Shown one piece after another: positions 1-7,278 of a stretch of DNA of 35,748 nt; position 1 is the first letter of the stretch; the number at the start of each line of letters is the position of its first letter. The translations under genes and the position numbers were made by a program. This DNA comes from a virus: positions 1-35,748 of the IMG/VR virus record IMGVR_UViG_3300037963_000974. One strand, 5' to 3'. The notes under the pieces are model-generated. The model saw only the letters and a program-made list of their open reading frames with translations. It was not told the DNA's origin and searched no databases.

Positions 1-2
1 CT

Positions 3-896
3 AGGATAGGGAGATGGTACAATACAGAATACAATATATTACCTAAGTTATTAGTAACATGTAACCCCAAAAGGAACTGGATGTATGATGAATTTATACA
101 GCCATTTAGGCAAAAGAATTTAAAACCACATCAGGCTTTTGTAGAAGCTTATGTAACTGATAATCCATACATAGATAAAGAGTACATAGAAAATCTAAAA
201 GGAATTAAAGACCAATCTAAAAAAGAAAGGCTATTACTAGGTAACTGGGATTATGATAACGATCCAAACAGAATATACTCGGATGATGGTTTAGATAACT
301 TACTTACTAATGAGTTTATAAAGCCAGATAGTAAAAGTTTTATAACATGTGATGTCGCTAGATTTGGAGCAGATAAGACCGTTATAATGGTATGGAGTGG
401 TTTTGTAATTACTGATATTCATACGATAGATAAATCTGGAATAGATGAGGTAGTATTGAGTATTAGGCACATGGCTAATAAGTATAATGTTGCTAGAAGT
501 AATATAGTACTTGACCAGGATGGCGTAGGTGGTGGTGCTGTGGATATTTTAAGAGGCTCTAAAGGATTTACTAATAATGCTAAAGCGATAGTAAACAAAT
601 TTAAAAATGAGAACTATAAGAACTTAAAAAGTCAATGTTATTTTAAGAGTGCTGAAAGGGTTAATGATTATGGTATTTATATTAGTCCTAATGTTGCTAA
701 TAAGTGCTGGAATGAGTTAAAAGAAGAGTTAGCAGCCATTAAGCAAGCTAATCCAGATAGCGACGAAAACAAAATAGGTATAATAGCAAAAGATAAAATT
801 AAAGAGAGTATAGGACGTTCTCCTGACTATGCAGATTGTTTTATGATGCGTGAATATTTTGAGCTTGCTAAGAAATCAGTAAGAGCTATAGCATAA
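3..896 (+). CDS. terL: Terminase large subunit, C-terminal part (5' truncated by window)
   Basis: The reading frame is open from base 3, so the gene starts before the window; the internal ATG at 81 is not the real start. The first residues read LLVTCNPKRNW, the end of the packaging ATPase (the TCNP..NW motif after Walker B). The RNase H-like nuclease domain follows, with its acidic residues visible in ITCDVARFGADKT, in VLDQDGVGGGAVDIL and in SPDYADCF near the end. The protein pumps DNA into the prohead and cuts concatemers. No small terminase subunit is recognisable beside it. It is followed by a gap with a promoter. Confidence 0.92.
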   Translation, partial: RIGRWYNTEYNILPKLLVTCNPKRNWMYDEFIQPFRQKNLKPHQAFVEAYVTDNPYIDKEYIENLKGIKDQSKKERLLLGNWDYDNDPNRIYSDDGLDNLLTNEFIKPDSKSFITCDVARFGADKTVIMVWSGFVITDIHTIDKSGIDEVVLSIRHMANKYNVARSNIVLDQDGVGGGAVDILRGSKGFTNNAKAIVNKFKNENYKNLKSQCYFKSAERVNDYGIYISPNVANKCWNELKEELAAIKQANPDSDENKIGIIAKDKIKESIGRSPDYADCFMMREYFELAKKSVRAIA

Positions 897-928
897 TTTT
901 TTTTAATTTTTTTTATAAAAAGTTTTTA

Positions 929-954
929 TTTGTATTAAAAAGTTATTATATTTG
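929..954 (+). promoter_or_regulatory. Bacteroidetes-type promoter upstream of 987
   Basis: A -7 box TATATTTG lies at 947-954, with TTTG at 929-932 (14 bp between). The same TTTGTATTAAAAA...TATATTTG layout recurs at 24856-24881. The next gene starts 32 bp downstream behind an A/C-rich leader. Confidence 0.65.
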
Positions 955-986
955 ATATATCAATAACAAACAAAAACAACAACAAA

Positions 987-1277
987 ATGGAAAATTTAAA
1001 CAACTGGAAAGAATATACTACTGAAGAGTTTGAAGCTAAATTAATAAAGGTTGCTACAAAAAAAGCCAGAAAGGAAGTTAAGAGGCTTCACAACATTGTA
1101 AAACTCAATGGATGGAAGTCTGAAGAAGGTAGAGCAGCTATGTTAGAAGAATCTAAACTATATGCAGACTTTTTAGAGAAATATGGGGAGGATAATTTAA
1201 TTATTATGAAAACAGGTAAGGTTAGCCAGTTCGGTAAATCTTTAAACTCTAAAGGTAATAAATACGGTAACTTATAA
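987..1277 (+). CDS. Small charged protein, function unknown
   Basis: A 96-residue soluble protein that I do not recognise. It is lysine- and glutamate-rich and predicted largely helical from its pattern (EEFEAKLIKVATKKARKEVKRLHN), with a glycine/serine-rich end. It has its own promoter and a leader typical of the early genes elsewhere in the window, which suggests independent expression despite its place after the terminase gene. No membrane segment, cysteine cluster or enzyme motif is visible. Confidence 0.75.
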   Translation: MENLNNWKEYTTEEFEAKLIKVATKKARKEVKRLHNIVKLNGWKSEEGRAAMLEESKLYADFLEKYGEDNLIIMKTGKVSQFGKSLNSKGNKYGNL

Positions 1278-1299
1278 GAAAATAAACAAAACTAATTAA

Positions 1300-1437
1300 A
1301 TGCTACAAGTTCCACCCATTCGATATGGTTTTATAGGGATAAAGGGGATTACTAAGCGGTACAGTCTGGTTGAAAGCGAAAAGTCAGACCATTTAATTTT
1401 AAACAAACAAACTAAAACAAATAAACATGAATATTAA
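1300..1437 (+). CDS. Possible 45-residue ORF in a GC-richer island, or a structured RNA
   Basis: An open frame begins at ATG 1300 after an A-rich stretch (MLQVPPIRYGF...) and overlaps the start of the next gene by 11 bp. Bases 1303-1395 are clearly GC-richer than their surroundings and carry a hairpin, GTCTG...CAGAC, near 1364-1389. The unusual composition could mean a structured RNA, a transferred peptide gene, or both. I do not recognise the peptide. Confidence 0.35.
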   Translation: MLQVPPIRYGFIGIKGITKRYSLVESEKSDHLILNKQTKTNKHEY

Positions 1438-1666
1438 CAGCAAAGAATATTTATTAAATCAATTAGTATCTTTAGAAGTTGCTAATTACAGGAGAATAGG
1501 AAAGTTAGATACTGGTAAATATGCTAGAGAGCCTATTGGCTATCATAGAGAGCTTACAGAGATTTACGGACAGTTAAGTAAAGAAAACATTATACAGCTT
1601 TTAAAGATGAAGCCAATGAGTGATAACTTTAAAAAAGGAATGGTGCTTAATCTGGAGGATATTTGA
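1427..1666 (+). CDS. Small protein, function unknown
   Basis: A 79-residue soluble protein with no recognised motif. The start at 1427 follows an AAACAAACAAACTAAAACAA leader, the translation signal seen before many genes here. The sequence has an N-terminal helix (SKEYLLNQLVSLEVANYRR) and a second helical stretch (HRELTEIYGQLSKENIIQLL). It is followed by an inverted repeat that may end or control its transcript. Confidence 0.7.
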   Translation: MNINSKEYLLNQLVSLEVANYRRIGKLDTGKYAREPIGYHRELTEIYGQLSKENIIQLLKMKPMSDNFKKGMVLNLEDI

Positions 1667-1691
1667 TAGACTTATATTAAAAAATGTTTAT

Positions 1692-1711
1692 AAGTGCAAT
1701 AATTAGCACTT
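1692..1711. repeat. Inverted repeat AAGTGC/GCACTT
   Basis: A perfect 6-bp inverted repeat with an 8-base spacer between genes, just upstream of the putative promoter of the next gene. It lacks a good T-run, so an operator is as likely as a terminator. Confidence 0.45.
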
Positions 1712-1717
1712 TATTAA

Positions 1718-1741
1718 TTGTTTAGTATTTTATTATATTTA
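1718..1741 (+). promoter_or_regulatory. Putative promoter for the metallophosphoesterase gene
   Basis: TATATTTA at 1734-1741 resembles the -7 box, with TTG at 1718-1720. The last base differs from the consensus, so this is weaker than the site at 947. The gene starts 17 bp downstream. Confidence 0.45.
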
Positions 1742-1758
1742 GCTAAACACCCTTAATA

Positions 1759-2901
1759 ATGAGTAAATTACATCCTTACAAGGATATTATTATAGCCTTA
1801 AAAGAAAAAGGTATCTCCTCAGAAAAAATAGCAAAGCACTTACATAAAGAATACAATTTTAAAGTAGAAGGTAGAACTGTACACTACTACATAAAGAAGT
1901 ATTATAAGCCTAATATATTCCAAGCTAAACTAAATGAAGCAGAATTTACTTCTGACTCTGACTGGTCGCATGGATGGTTAAAAACTAAAGGAGCTTCTAT
2001 ATTTATTAAAAACAAACAAGGTATAATATCTTTTGATGAAATGCGAAGTAAGTTTATTACTGAGATGAGTCAATATTCACCAAGTTATAAGAAGTACAAA
2101 AGAGCAGAAATAAAGGATAAACATTTATTAGTAATTGATATAGCAGATTTACACATAGGCAAGCTAGCAGATAGATCAGAAACAGGAGAGGAGTATAATT
2201 CTGAAATAGCAATAGAAAGAGCTTTAAAAGGGGTTAATGGTATTTTAAATAAGGCTAAAGGATTTCCAATAGATAAGATACTTTTTATAATAGGTAATGA
2301 TGTATTACATATTGATAACTCTACTAGAAGCACAACAGCTGGTACTGGTCAGGATGTAGATGGAATGTGGTATAAGAATTATACAGATGCTAGAGATTTA
2401 TACATTAACATTATTGAAATGTTAGTTACTGTTGCTGATGTTCATATAGTTCATAATCCATCTAATCATGATTATGTATCTGGATTTATGTTAGCAGATT
2501 CGATATATTGCTGGTTTAGAAAACATAAAAACATATCTTTTAATATTACTAATAAGCATAGAAAGTATTTTGTTTATGGTAAAAACTTAATAGGCTCTTC
2601 TCATGGAGATGGTGCTAAGATGCAAGATATGCCATTATTAATGGCTAATGAAGCTCCTTTACAATGGGCTAATACTTTGTATAGATATGTTTACTTACAT
2701 CATATACATCATAAAGACGTTACTAAGTTTAAAAGTGGTAAAGATTATCAGGGAGTTACTGTTGAGTACATGAGAAGCCCATCAGGTACTGACTCATGGC
2801 ATCATAGGAAAGGCTATCAACATGCACCAAAAGCAATAGAAGCTTTTATACATAGTAAGGAATATGGTCAATGTGCCAGGTTAACACATATTTTTAAATA
2901 A
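1759..2901 (+). CDS. Calcineurin-like metallophosphoesterase with N-terminal helix-turn-helix
   Basis: Residues 1-50 look like a helix-turn-helix (KEKGISSEKIAKHLHKEY, then GRTVHYYIKKYY). Residues 120-320 carry all metal-binding signatures of the calcineurin-like phosphoesterase fold in order: D130-L-H132, GND at 179-181, NHD at 236-238 (preceded by NPS), HGD at 282-284 and the histidine cluster HHIHH at 314-318. The enzyme should be a two-metal phosphodiesterase, possibly a nuclease guided to DNA by its HTH. It sits between the packaging and tail genes, where such proteins occur in other phages without a proven role. Activity is inferred from the complete motif set; the substrate is unknown. 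Confidence 0.85.
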   Translation: MSKLHPYKDIIIALKEKGISSEKIAKHLHKEYNFKVEGRTVHYYIKKYYKPNIFQAKLNEAEFTSDSDWSHGWLKTKGASIFIKNKQGIISFDEMRSKFITEMSQYSPSYKKYKRAEIKDKHLLVIDIADLHIGKLADRSETGEEYNSEIAIERALKGVNGILNKAKGFPIDKILFIIGNDVLHIDNSTRSTTAGTGQDVDGMWYKNYTDARDLYINIIEMLVTVADVHIVHNPSNHDYVSGFMLADSIYCWFRKHKNISFNITNKHRKYFVYGKNLIGSSHGDGAKMQDMPLLMANEAPLQWANTLYRYVYLHHIHHKDVTKFKSGKDYQGVTVEYMRSPSGTDSWHHRKGYQHAPKAIEAFIHSKEYGQCARLTHIFK

Positions 2902-2918
2902 ATAATTATATTTACAAC

Positions 2919-3137
2919 ATGGAAAAGAAAGTAGTAAAGGCAAAGAAGCCAGTAGTTAAAAAAGAGGCTAAGAAGCCCGTAAAAGTGGATCTAAATAATA
3001 AACTAACTGAGATAGCAGAGTTTATAGATAAGACTATTAAAGAGGAGAGAAATAAGCAGTTAAGTACTGTTGCATGTGCTAGATTAGGAAAGGTTAAACA
3101 AGATTTATTATTTATTGCTAGAAATATAATCAAGTAA
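2919..3137 (+). CDS. Small protein with lysine/proline-rich tail, unknown
   Basis: A 72-residue protein. Residues 1-24 are a repetitive basic tail (KKVVKAKKPVVKKEAKKP) like histone H1 or nucleoid-protein tails; the rest is a helical acidic/basic segment ending IARNIIK. The tail suggests nucleic-acid or capsid contact, but this is inference. A TATATTTA box ends four bases before the ATG. The stop codon shares one base with the next start (TAATG), so translation is probably coupled to the tail chaperone. Confidence 0.7.
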   Translation: MEKKVVKAKKPVVKKEAKKPVKVDLNNKLTEIAEFIDKTIKEERNKQLSTVACARLGKVKQDLLFIARNIIK

Positions 3138-3925
3138 TGATTAAAGCAACTATCCTAGATAAATCATATACCATTAGAAATAAATGGGAGGATAACACTA
3201 TTAAGCAAATGTCTAAAGCTCAAAACTACATAGACAATATGCCTAAATGGTTATCTAACTACATTTATAGCGATAACGATGAGCCAGTAAGTGAAAGTAA
3301 ACTATTAGATTTTCAGGTTGACTGGGTTGAGCTTTTCACTGATATACCTAGAGAATACTTAGAATGTGAAATATCCGTTAATAAACCTGATGAGGTTAGT
3401 TTATTAGAGTTGTTTGGTGCTGTTAGTAAATTCTTAGGAGAGCCTAATCAAGATGAATTAGGAGCAAGTAATACTATTACATTAAATAATACTAATTATC
3501 ATTTAATTAAATCTGTTAAGACTGCTGGAGGTATAGATAAGATGTTAGGAGGAGCTACTTATAAGCATTTTGCAGAGAGTCAGGCTTTATCTAGTTTATT
3601 TCAAAAAAATACTTATAGAAAGTGGGAGTATTTAAGTAGGATAACAGCTATATTATTTAGAGAGTCTGAGGATGAAAAGTATGATGAGGAGTTAATTGAA
3701 ATGAGGGCTAAAGCTTTTGAGAACTTACCAGTATCAGAGGCTTACAAAGGGTATTTTTTTTTGCAAGAGCATTTGAACAAATTACAAAGCTCTACAGTAA
3801 CATCTTTAATGGCAAAAGCGGAAAGCCTACAGGAACAACGTCAGAAGCCATTGTTAAAAATACTTACTGGACTAGTAAAGCCTATAAACTGGCTGAAAAA
3901 GGTATTTTCAATAAACAAAGGTTAA
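3137..3925 (+). CDS. Tail assembly chaperone, zero-frame product
   Basis: A 262-residue protein. The N-terminal part (MIKATILDKSYTIRNKWEDN) and the overall plan fit the gpG-like tail assembly chaperones that coat the tape measure during tail assembly. Near codon 206 the message contains a run of nine T, and an overlapping -1 frame stays open from 3721 to 4065. The zero frame continues 54 more codons after the slip site and ends in a basic, amphipathic segment. The family call rests on the frameshift architecture and gene context, not on a recognised motif. The tape measure gene is unusually far downstream (12391). Confidence 0.65.
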   Translation: MIKATILDKSYTIRNKWEDNTIKQMSKAQNYIDNMPKWLSNYIYSDNDEPVSESKLLDFQVDWVELFTDIPREYLECEISVNKPDEVSLLELFGAVSKFLGEPNQDELGASNTITLNNTNYHLIKSVKTAGGIDKMLGGATYKHFAESQALSSLFQKNTYRKWEYLSRITAILFRESEDEKYDEELIEMRAKAFENLPVSEAYKGYFFLQEHLNKLQSSTVTSLMAKAESLQEQRQKPLLKILTGLVKPINWLKKVFSINKG

Positions 3926-4065
3926 CTCCTTTAAATAGTGTTTATAGCACTAATTTATATGATGTATTAGAGTTTATTAGCATTGAAACAGCTGAAGAAA
4001 CATATAAAGCAGAATTACAACAGCAAGCACATGACGACTCACTAAAGAAGCAAAAAAGGAGATGA
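3137..4065 (+). CDS. Tail assembly chaperone, predicted -1 frameshift fusion product
   Basis: If ribosomes slip -1 on the T-run, the first 209 residues join 100 residues of the -1 frame, giving about 309 residues. The added part begins ARAFEQITKLYSN, includes NTYWTSKAYKLAEKGIFN, and ends QQAHDDSLKKQKRR. This extension has no start codon near its opening at 3721 and reads like a real protein. Its stop overlaps the next start (ATGA at 4062). A G/GT-type fusion is normal for siphophage tail chaperones. Slippage at a second, weaker site (GAAAAAG, about 3895) cannot be excluded. Confidence 0.6.
3754..3763 (+). promoter_or_regulatory. Slippery heptamer for -1 ribosomal frameshift
   Basis: Nine consecutive T (3754-3762) followed by G. 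In the zero frame the codons are TAT TTT TTT TTG, which includes T TTT TTG, a perfect X XXY YYZ slippery heptamer. After slipping, reading resumes at GCA 3763 in the -1 frame. Confidence 0.6.
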
Positions 4066-4277
4066 CAAAAGATGAGTTTTTAGAACAAATTTTAGAGGCA
4101 TGTTCTGCTTATCATTGGGAGTTTAATGGTACTTATAAGCATTATGAAATAGCTTCTATAACATCTCATGTAGTTAGTATTACTGTTGTTAGTTTTGGTT
4201 TTGATTCTGGTTATGCTGATATAATAGACTTTCAAAATGATGAAGATTTAATAGATAAAATGTTAGAAAAGTTATAA
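4062..4277 (+). CDS. Small protein, function unknown
   Basis: A 71-residue protein whose ATG overlaps the TGA of the frameshifted chaperone frame (ATGA), so it depends on ribosomes reaching the -1 stop. This supports the -1 frame as truly translated. It has an N-terminal helix, then a beta-rich middle (YKHYEIASITSHVVSITVVSFGF) and an acidic end. No family recognised. Confidence 0.7.
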   Translation: MTKDEFLEQILEACSAYHWEFNGTYKHYEIASITSHVVSITVVSFGFDSGYADIIDFQNDEDLIDKMLEKL

Positions 4278-4278
4278 A

Positions 4279-4989
4279 ATGTACTATCCAAAAATATTAA
4301 TAGCCTTTCCTACGTCAGATAAAAAAGATTATTGCGTAGATGAGTTTATACAACAAATTAAAAGCTTTACCTATCCATTATACGATATATTTGTAGTGGA
4401 TAACTCAAAAGATTCTAAACACGTTAGAAAGTTCTGGAAAGAGGGAATAAAAGCTATCCATGAGCCATTAAAAGGAGATTTTAGAGAGGAGCTTGCTAGG
4501 CATCAAAACATTATAAAAGATTATTTCTTAGCTGGTGATTACGATTATTTAATGATGATTGAAAGTGATGTTTTCACTGGTGAATGTATCTTAGAAAAGT
4601 TAGTTAGTTATGCTGAGGTGTATAATGCTGGAGTAGTTACTGCTACTTATGAGATAGATAGAGGAGAGCCTACATTATGTTTAACATCTACTGTTGATTC
4701 TAGGTTAGTAAGGTCTGAAAAGCTATTAGATAGGTCATTAGGTTATGAGATAATGGGGCAAGGTGTTATACCTCTTAGAAAGTTATTAAGTGATCCAGAT
4801 GCTAAGTTAACAGCAACAGGAATAGGATGTACTTTATTTAGTAGATTTGCACTTGAGGATGTTAATTTTAGAGTAGATTTAAGCTTGAATAAAAGAGCTT
4901 TTAGTGATACTTTTATATTTACTGATATTGCTAGTAAAGGATACGAGATATTAATAGATAGTAACATTATTTGTAAACATGTTAAATGA
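4279..4989 (+). CDS. GT-A-type glycosyltransferase-like protein
   Basis: 236 residues with a glycosyltransferase family-2-like plan: an N-terminal beta strand (KILIAFPTSDK), the nucleotide-binding strand IFVVDNSKDS, a DXD-like metal site in YLMMIESDVFTG, a glycine-rich acceptor region (ATGIGCTLFSR), and the C-terminal FSDTFIFTDIASKGYEIL with IICKH. It may glycosylate virion proteins or modify host surface sugars. It sits inside the tail gene block, which favours a virion target; that part is inference. One base separates it from the preceding gene. Confidence 0.75.
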   Translation: MYYPKILIAFPTSDKKDYCVDEFIQQIKSFTYPLYDIFVVDNSKDSKHVRKFWKEGIKAIHEPLKGDFREELARHQNIIKDYFLAGDYDYLMMIESDVFTGECILEKLVSYAEVYNAGVVTATYEIDRGEPTLCLTSTVDSRLVRSEKLLDRSLGYEIMGQGVIPLRKLLSDPDAKLTATGIGCTLFSRFALEDVNFRVDLSLNKRAFSDTFIFTDIASKGYEILIDSNIICKHVK

Positions 4990-5054
4990 TTTATAAATTA
5001 ACTATTATAGGAATTATTATATTATTAGTATTAAAATTAATCATCAATGGATAA
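4986..5054 (+). CDS. Possible 22-residue membrane peptide
   Basis: An ATG overlapping the stop of the glycosyltransferase gene opens a frame for MIYKLTIIGIIILLVLKL plus a short tail, essentially a single membrane helix. It overlaps the start of the next gene. It could be a genuine coupled micro-protein or a chance result of AT-rich sequence. Confidence 0.3.
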   Translation: MIYKLTIIGIIILLVLKLIING

Positions 5055-5199
5055 AGATATAGAGTATTTCACATTAGTAGACAAAGAAACATATTCAATA
5101 GAAGAGGAAACAGATATACATTATGAGTTATTAAATTATCAATTAGCAGTAGGGCATATACCAGAATCACAGAAATATAAATTAATAAAACAAAATTAA
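5047..5199 (+). CDS. Small acidic protein, function unknown
   Basis: A 50-residue frame (MDKDIEYFTLVDKETYSI...) ending at TAA 5197-5199, one base before the next ATG. The tight spacing on both sides and the rich acidic composition support translation. No motif recognised. Confidence 0.55.
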   Translation: MDKDIEYFTLVDKETYSIEEETDIHYELLNYQLAVGHIPESQKYKLIKQN

Positions 5200-5200
5200 C

Positions 5201-5704
5201 ATGTTAGCAACTATCCAAGTATTAGAAACAGAATTAGAGAATTATAAAAAGAGGGTTAACTTTTTAAGACAGTATATTGAGCACTTAACAAAACATACTA
5301 CTAACATGAATGGAGATGTAGTTTATAATAGTTTAGATGATGTTGATAAAGCTTATAGATTACAAAATGAGTTAGACTTCAAGAATGTTTTAATTAAGCA
5401 AAGAGAAAGCCAGATTAAGCAAGTCCAGGAGCAAGAACAACTAAAGCAAAAAGCTATAGAAGAGATGCCAGAGCTAATAGATAAGTCTAAAGTAGTTTAT
5501 GATGCTATGTTAGATGACCTTGATAAGCTTAAAAAAGCTAAGAAAACAAAAGAGATTAAAGACGCTATTAAGATGGTGGAGATGCAATCTGATGAGGTTA
5601 GTGATATAATAGATGGTATTGAGGATAGATTTAATAATGATGATTATAAAAACATATTAAATGATTTTAGGCAAATTAATAATATTTTAAAATTAAAAGA
5701 GTGA
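5201..5704 (+). CDS. Coiled-coil protein, function unknown
   Basis: 167 residues, almost entirely charged helix with heptad-like spacing: residues 1-35, and 60-120 with KQRESQIKQVQEQEQLKQK and LDDLDKLKKAKKTKEIKD. The end (FNNDDYKNILNDFRQINNILKLKE) is also helical. No enzyme motifs or membrane segment. Position between the chaperone and tail fibre genes suggests a virion-assembly role, which is inference only. Confidence 0.7.
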   Translation: MLATIQVLETELENYKKRVNFLRQYIEHLTKHTTNMNGDVVYNSLDDVDKAYRLQNELDFKNVLIKQRESQIKQVQEQEQLKQKAIEEMPELIDKSKVVYDAMLDDLDKLKKAKKTKEIKDAIKMVEMQSDEVSDIIDGIEDRFNNDDYKNILNDFRQINNILKLKE

Positions 5705-5784
5705 GTATCCTTTTTTTTATGGGCTTTATAATGGCTATTTTATTAATATCTAAATGGATTGAAAATAATAACGATTTATTTTAG
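5701..5784 (+). CDS. Possible small membrane peptide (GTG or internal ATG start)
   Basis: A GTG at 5701 overlapping the previous stop, or the ATG at 5719, starts a short hydrophobic peptide (SILFFMGFIMAILLISKW, then IENNNDLF), 21-27 residues. Together with the peptide at 4986 this is the second mini membrane helix coupled to a longer gene here. Weakly supported by size alone. Confidence 0.3.
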   Translation: MSILFFMGFIMAILLISKWIENNNDLF

Positions 5785-5806
5785 GTTTATAGGTTTATTT
5801 TTATTA

Positions 5807-5832
5807 AGGGGCATTTGTTGCCTCTTTTTTTT
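5807..5832 (+). terminator. Rho-independent terminator
   Basis: Stem AGGGGCA (5807-5813) pairs with TGCCTCT (5819-5825) across a 5-base loop, followed by a run of T to 5832. It closes the block that includes the chaperone and glycosyltransferase. Confidence 0.75.
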
Positions 5833-5840
5833 TATATTTA
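5833..5840 (+). promoter_or_regulatory. Possible -7 promoter box
   Basis: TATATTTA directly after the terminator T-run and 34 bp before the ATG at 5875. No clear -33 element because the terminator occupies that region. Confidence 0.35.
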
Positions 5841-5874
5841 TACTTATCCAATTATAAGCCCTATAATAATACAT

Positions 5875-6114
5875 ATGGCTACAATTACTAATAAAACAGA
5901 TGGTTTAGAGATAGTGGACTCACATGGAGATACTTATTTTATTAAGTATGCAAATGTAAAGCTTATTAAAAGTGCTTCTACTGTATCAATTTATGATAAC
6001 TCAGAAAACAGGAGAGGAGCTGATGCTATTAGGGTTACTCATGCAGAGGTAACAAGCCCAAGTACAGCAGATTTAAATAATTTATACACAACTATAAGAG
6101 GATATATTGACTAA
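5875..6114 (+). CDS. Small virion-like protein, paralogue of the next gene's N-terminus
   Basis: A 79-residue protein starting MATITNKTDGLEI. It aligns over its whole length with residues 1-80 of the next gene: MATITN, TY-IK--NVKL, IYD-S, EVTSPS, and RGYID at the end. That alignment fixes the start here and not at an upstream TTG. The stop overlaps the next start (TAATG). It is probably a small fibre or attachment domain made separately from the full fibre; the role is inferred from the fusion next door. Confidence 0.75.
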   Translation: MATITNKTDGLEIVDSHGDTYFIKYANVKLIKSASTVSIYDNSENRRGADAIRVTHAEVTSPSTADLNNLYTTIRGYID

Positions 6115-6995
6115 TGGCAACAATAACTAATTTAACAAGTGGTATAGAGATTGACTTCGGAGGATCGGTTACCTATATCAAGCATGGAAATGTAAAGCTC
6201 CTAAAAAGGGGTACTAATATTAATATTTACGATGATTCTGATGATGATGGTAATCAAAGAGGACAGGTTTATATAAGCATTCCTTTTAGTGAGGTTACTA
6301 GTCCTAGTGAGGCTAATATAGATGCTTTATATGCTACTGTAAGAGGTTATATTGATGTTTCTTCTAGTGGTGGTGGTACTGATGCTAATGCAGTACATGT
6401 AAACGTAGGAGGAGAGATAAACGGAATAACTGCTAAGGCTACTCCAACATCTAGCGATATTCTTTTAATAGAGGATGCAGCGGATAGTAACAATAAAAAA
6501 AAGATTACTATTGCAGATTTACCAGCTACAAGCGATGCAAATGCAGTTCATGTAAACGCATCTAATGAGATCACAGCAATAACAGAAAAAACTTCTATAG
6601 ATAATCAGGATGAGTTTATTATTGAGGATAGTGAGGACTCAGGTAATAAAAAGAGTGTTAAGAGAAAAGCTATAATAGATCCTATTGTAAATTCTACAGC
6701 ATCAACAGCTACATTAACAATAGATGCAGATAATACGGATATAGAAACACTAACAGCTCAAAACGGTAGCTGTACAATAGCAGCTCCAACTGGTACTCCT
6801 GTTAATGGTCAAAAGTTGATTATAAGAATTAAGGATGATGGTTCTGCTGCTCCTTTATCATGGAATGCAATTTTTAGAGCAATAGGAGTAACATTACCTA
6901 GTACAACTACCTCAAGTAAGATTATTTATGTTGGATGTATTTATAACGGGGTTGATAGCAAATGGGATGCAATCGCAGTTAAAGAAGAAGCGTAA
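6114..6995 (+). CDS. Tail-fibre-like protein
   Basis: 293 residues. Residues 1-80 are the MATITN domain shared with the preceding gene. Two repeats follow, each with DANAVHVN, a GEI/NEI-ITAK/ITEK strand and an IEDAADSNNKKK/IEDSEDSGNKKS segment. Such repeats are common in phage tail fibres. The C-terminal domain (TIDADNTDIETLTAQNGS, GQKLIIRIKDDGSAAPLSW, KIIYVGCIYN) is a beta-rich module found at fibre ends. It probably forms part of the host-contact apparatus. Confidence 0.75.
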   Translation: MATITNLTSGIEIDFGGSVTYIKHGNVKLLKRGTNINIYDDSDDDGNQRGQVYISIPFSEVTSPSEANIDALYATVRGYIDVSSSGGGTDANAVHVNVGGEINGITAKATPTSSDILLIEDAADSNNKKKITIADLPATSDANAVHVNASNEITAITEKTSIDNQDEFIIEDSEDSGNKKSVKRKAIIDPIVNSTASTATLTIDADNTDIETLTAQNGSCTIAAPTGTPVNGQKLIIRIKDDGSAAPLSWNAIFRAIGVTLPSTTTSSKIIYVGCIYNGVDSKWDAIAVKEEA

Positions 6996-6996
6996 G

Positions 6997-7278
6997 ATGA
7001 TAACAATTATTTCAAAAATAGAATTAGAAGGTACTGATAATCTTAAATATACTGATGTAGGTTATACTGAAGATGTTAGTATTATTAATCAGATTAATGA
7101 GAGCTATGATTCTACATTAGGTAAATTCATAGGAGAGAACAGAACTAAATTAACTTTAGGAGAGGTTTCAATAAGTACATTTTTTGAAACTACTGAATAT
7201 GTAAATGAAGCAGCTACTCAAACAGATAGTATTGATGGTTTAGATTTAGTAGAAATAACTAACATAAATCAGTTATAA
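6997..7278 (+). CDS. Small virion-associated protein, unknown
   Basis: The start is ATG 6997, two bases after the fibre stop; a longer frame beginning at 6928 would overlap the fibre gene and is unlikely. 93 residues: a beta start (MITIISKIELEGTDNLKYTDVGY) and an acidic end. The stop overlaps the next start. No family recognised; position suggests a fibre accessory. Confidence 0.65.
   Translation: MITIISKIELEGTDNLKYTDVGYTEDVSIINQINESYDSTLGKFIGENRTKLTLGEVSISTFFETTEYVNEAATQTDSIDGLDLVEITNINQL

Noticed and set aside
1300-1400. A tRNA gene
   Set aside because: The hairpin and GC-richer composition prompted a check, but no four-arm cloverleaf or T-arm consensus could be built.
5815-5874. An upstream TTG start extending the 5875 gene
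   Set aside because: It would lie in a terminator hairpin, and the paralogous next gene begins at MATITN, which fixes the start at 5875.
6928-6996. An upstream start for the 6997 gene
   Set aside because: It would overlap the end of the fibre gene by 68 bp, while the ATG at 6997 lies two bases after the stop.
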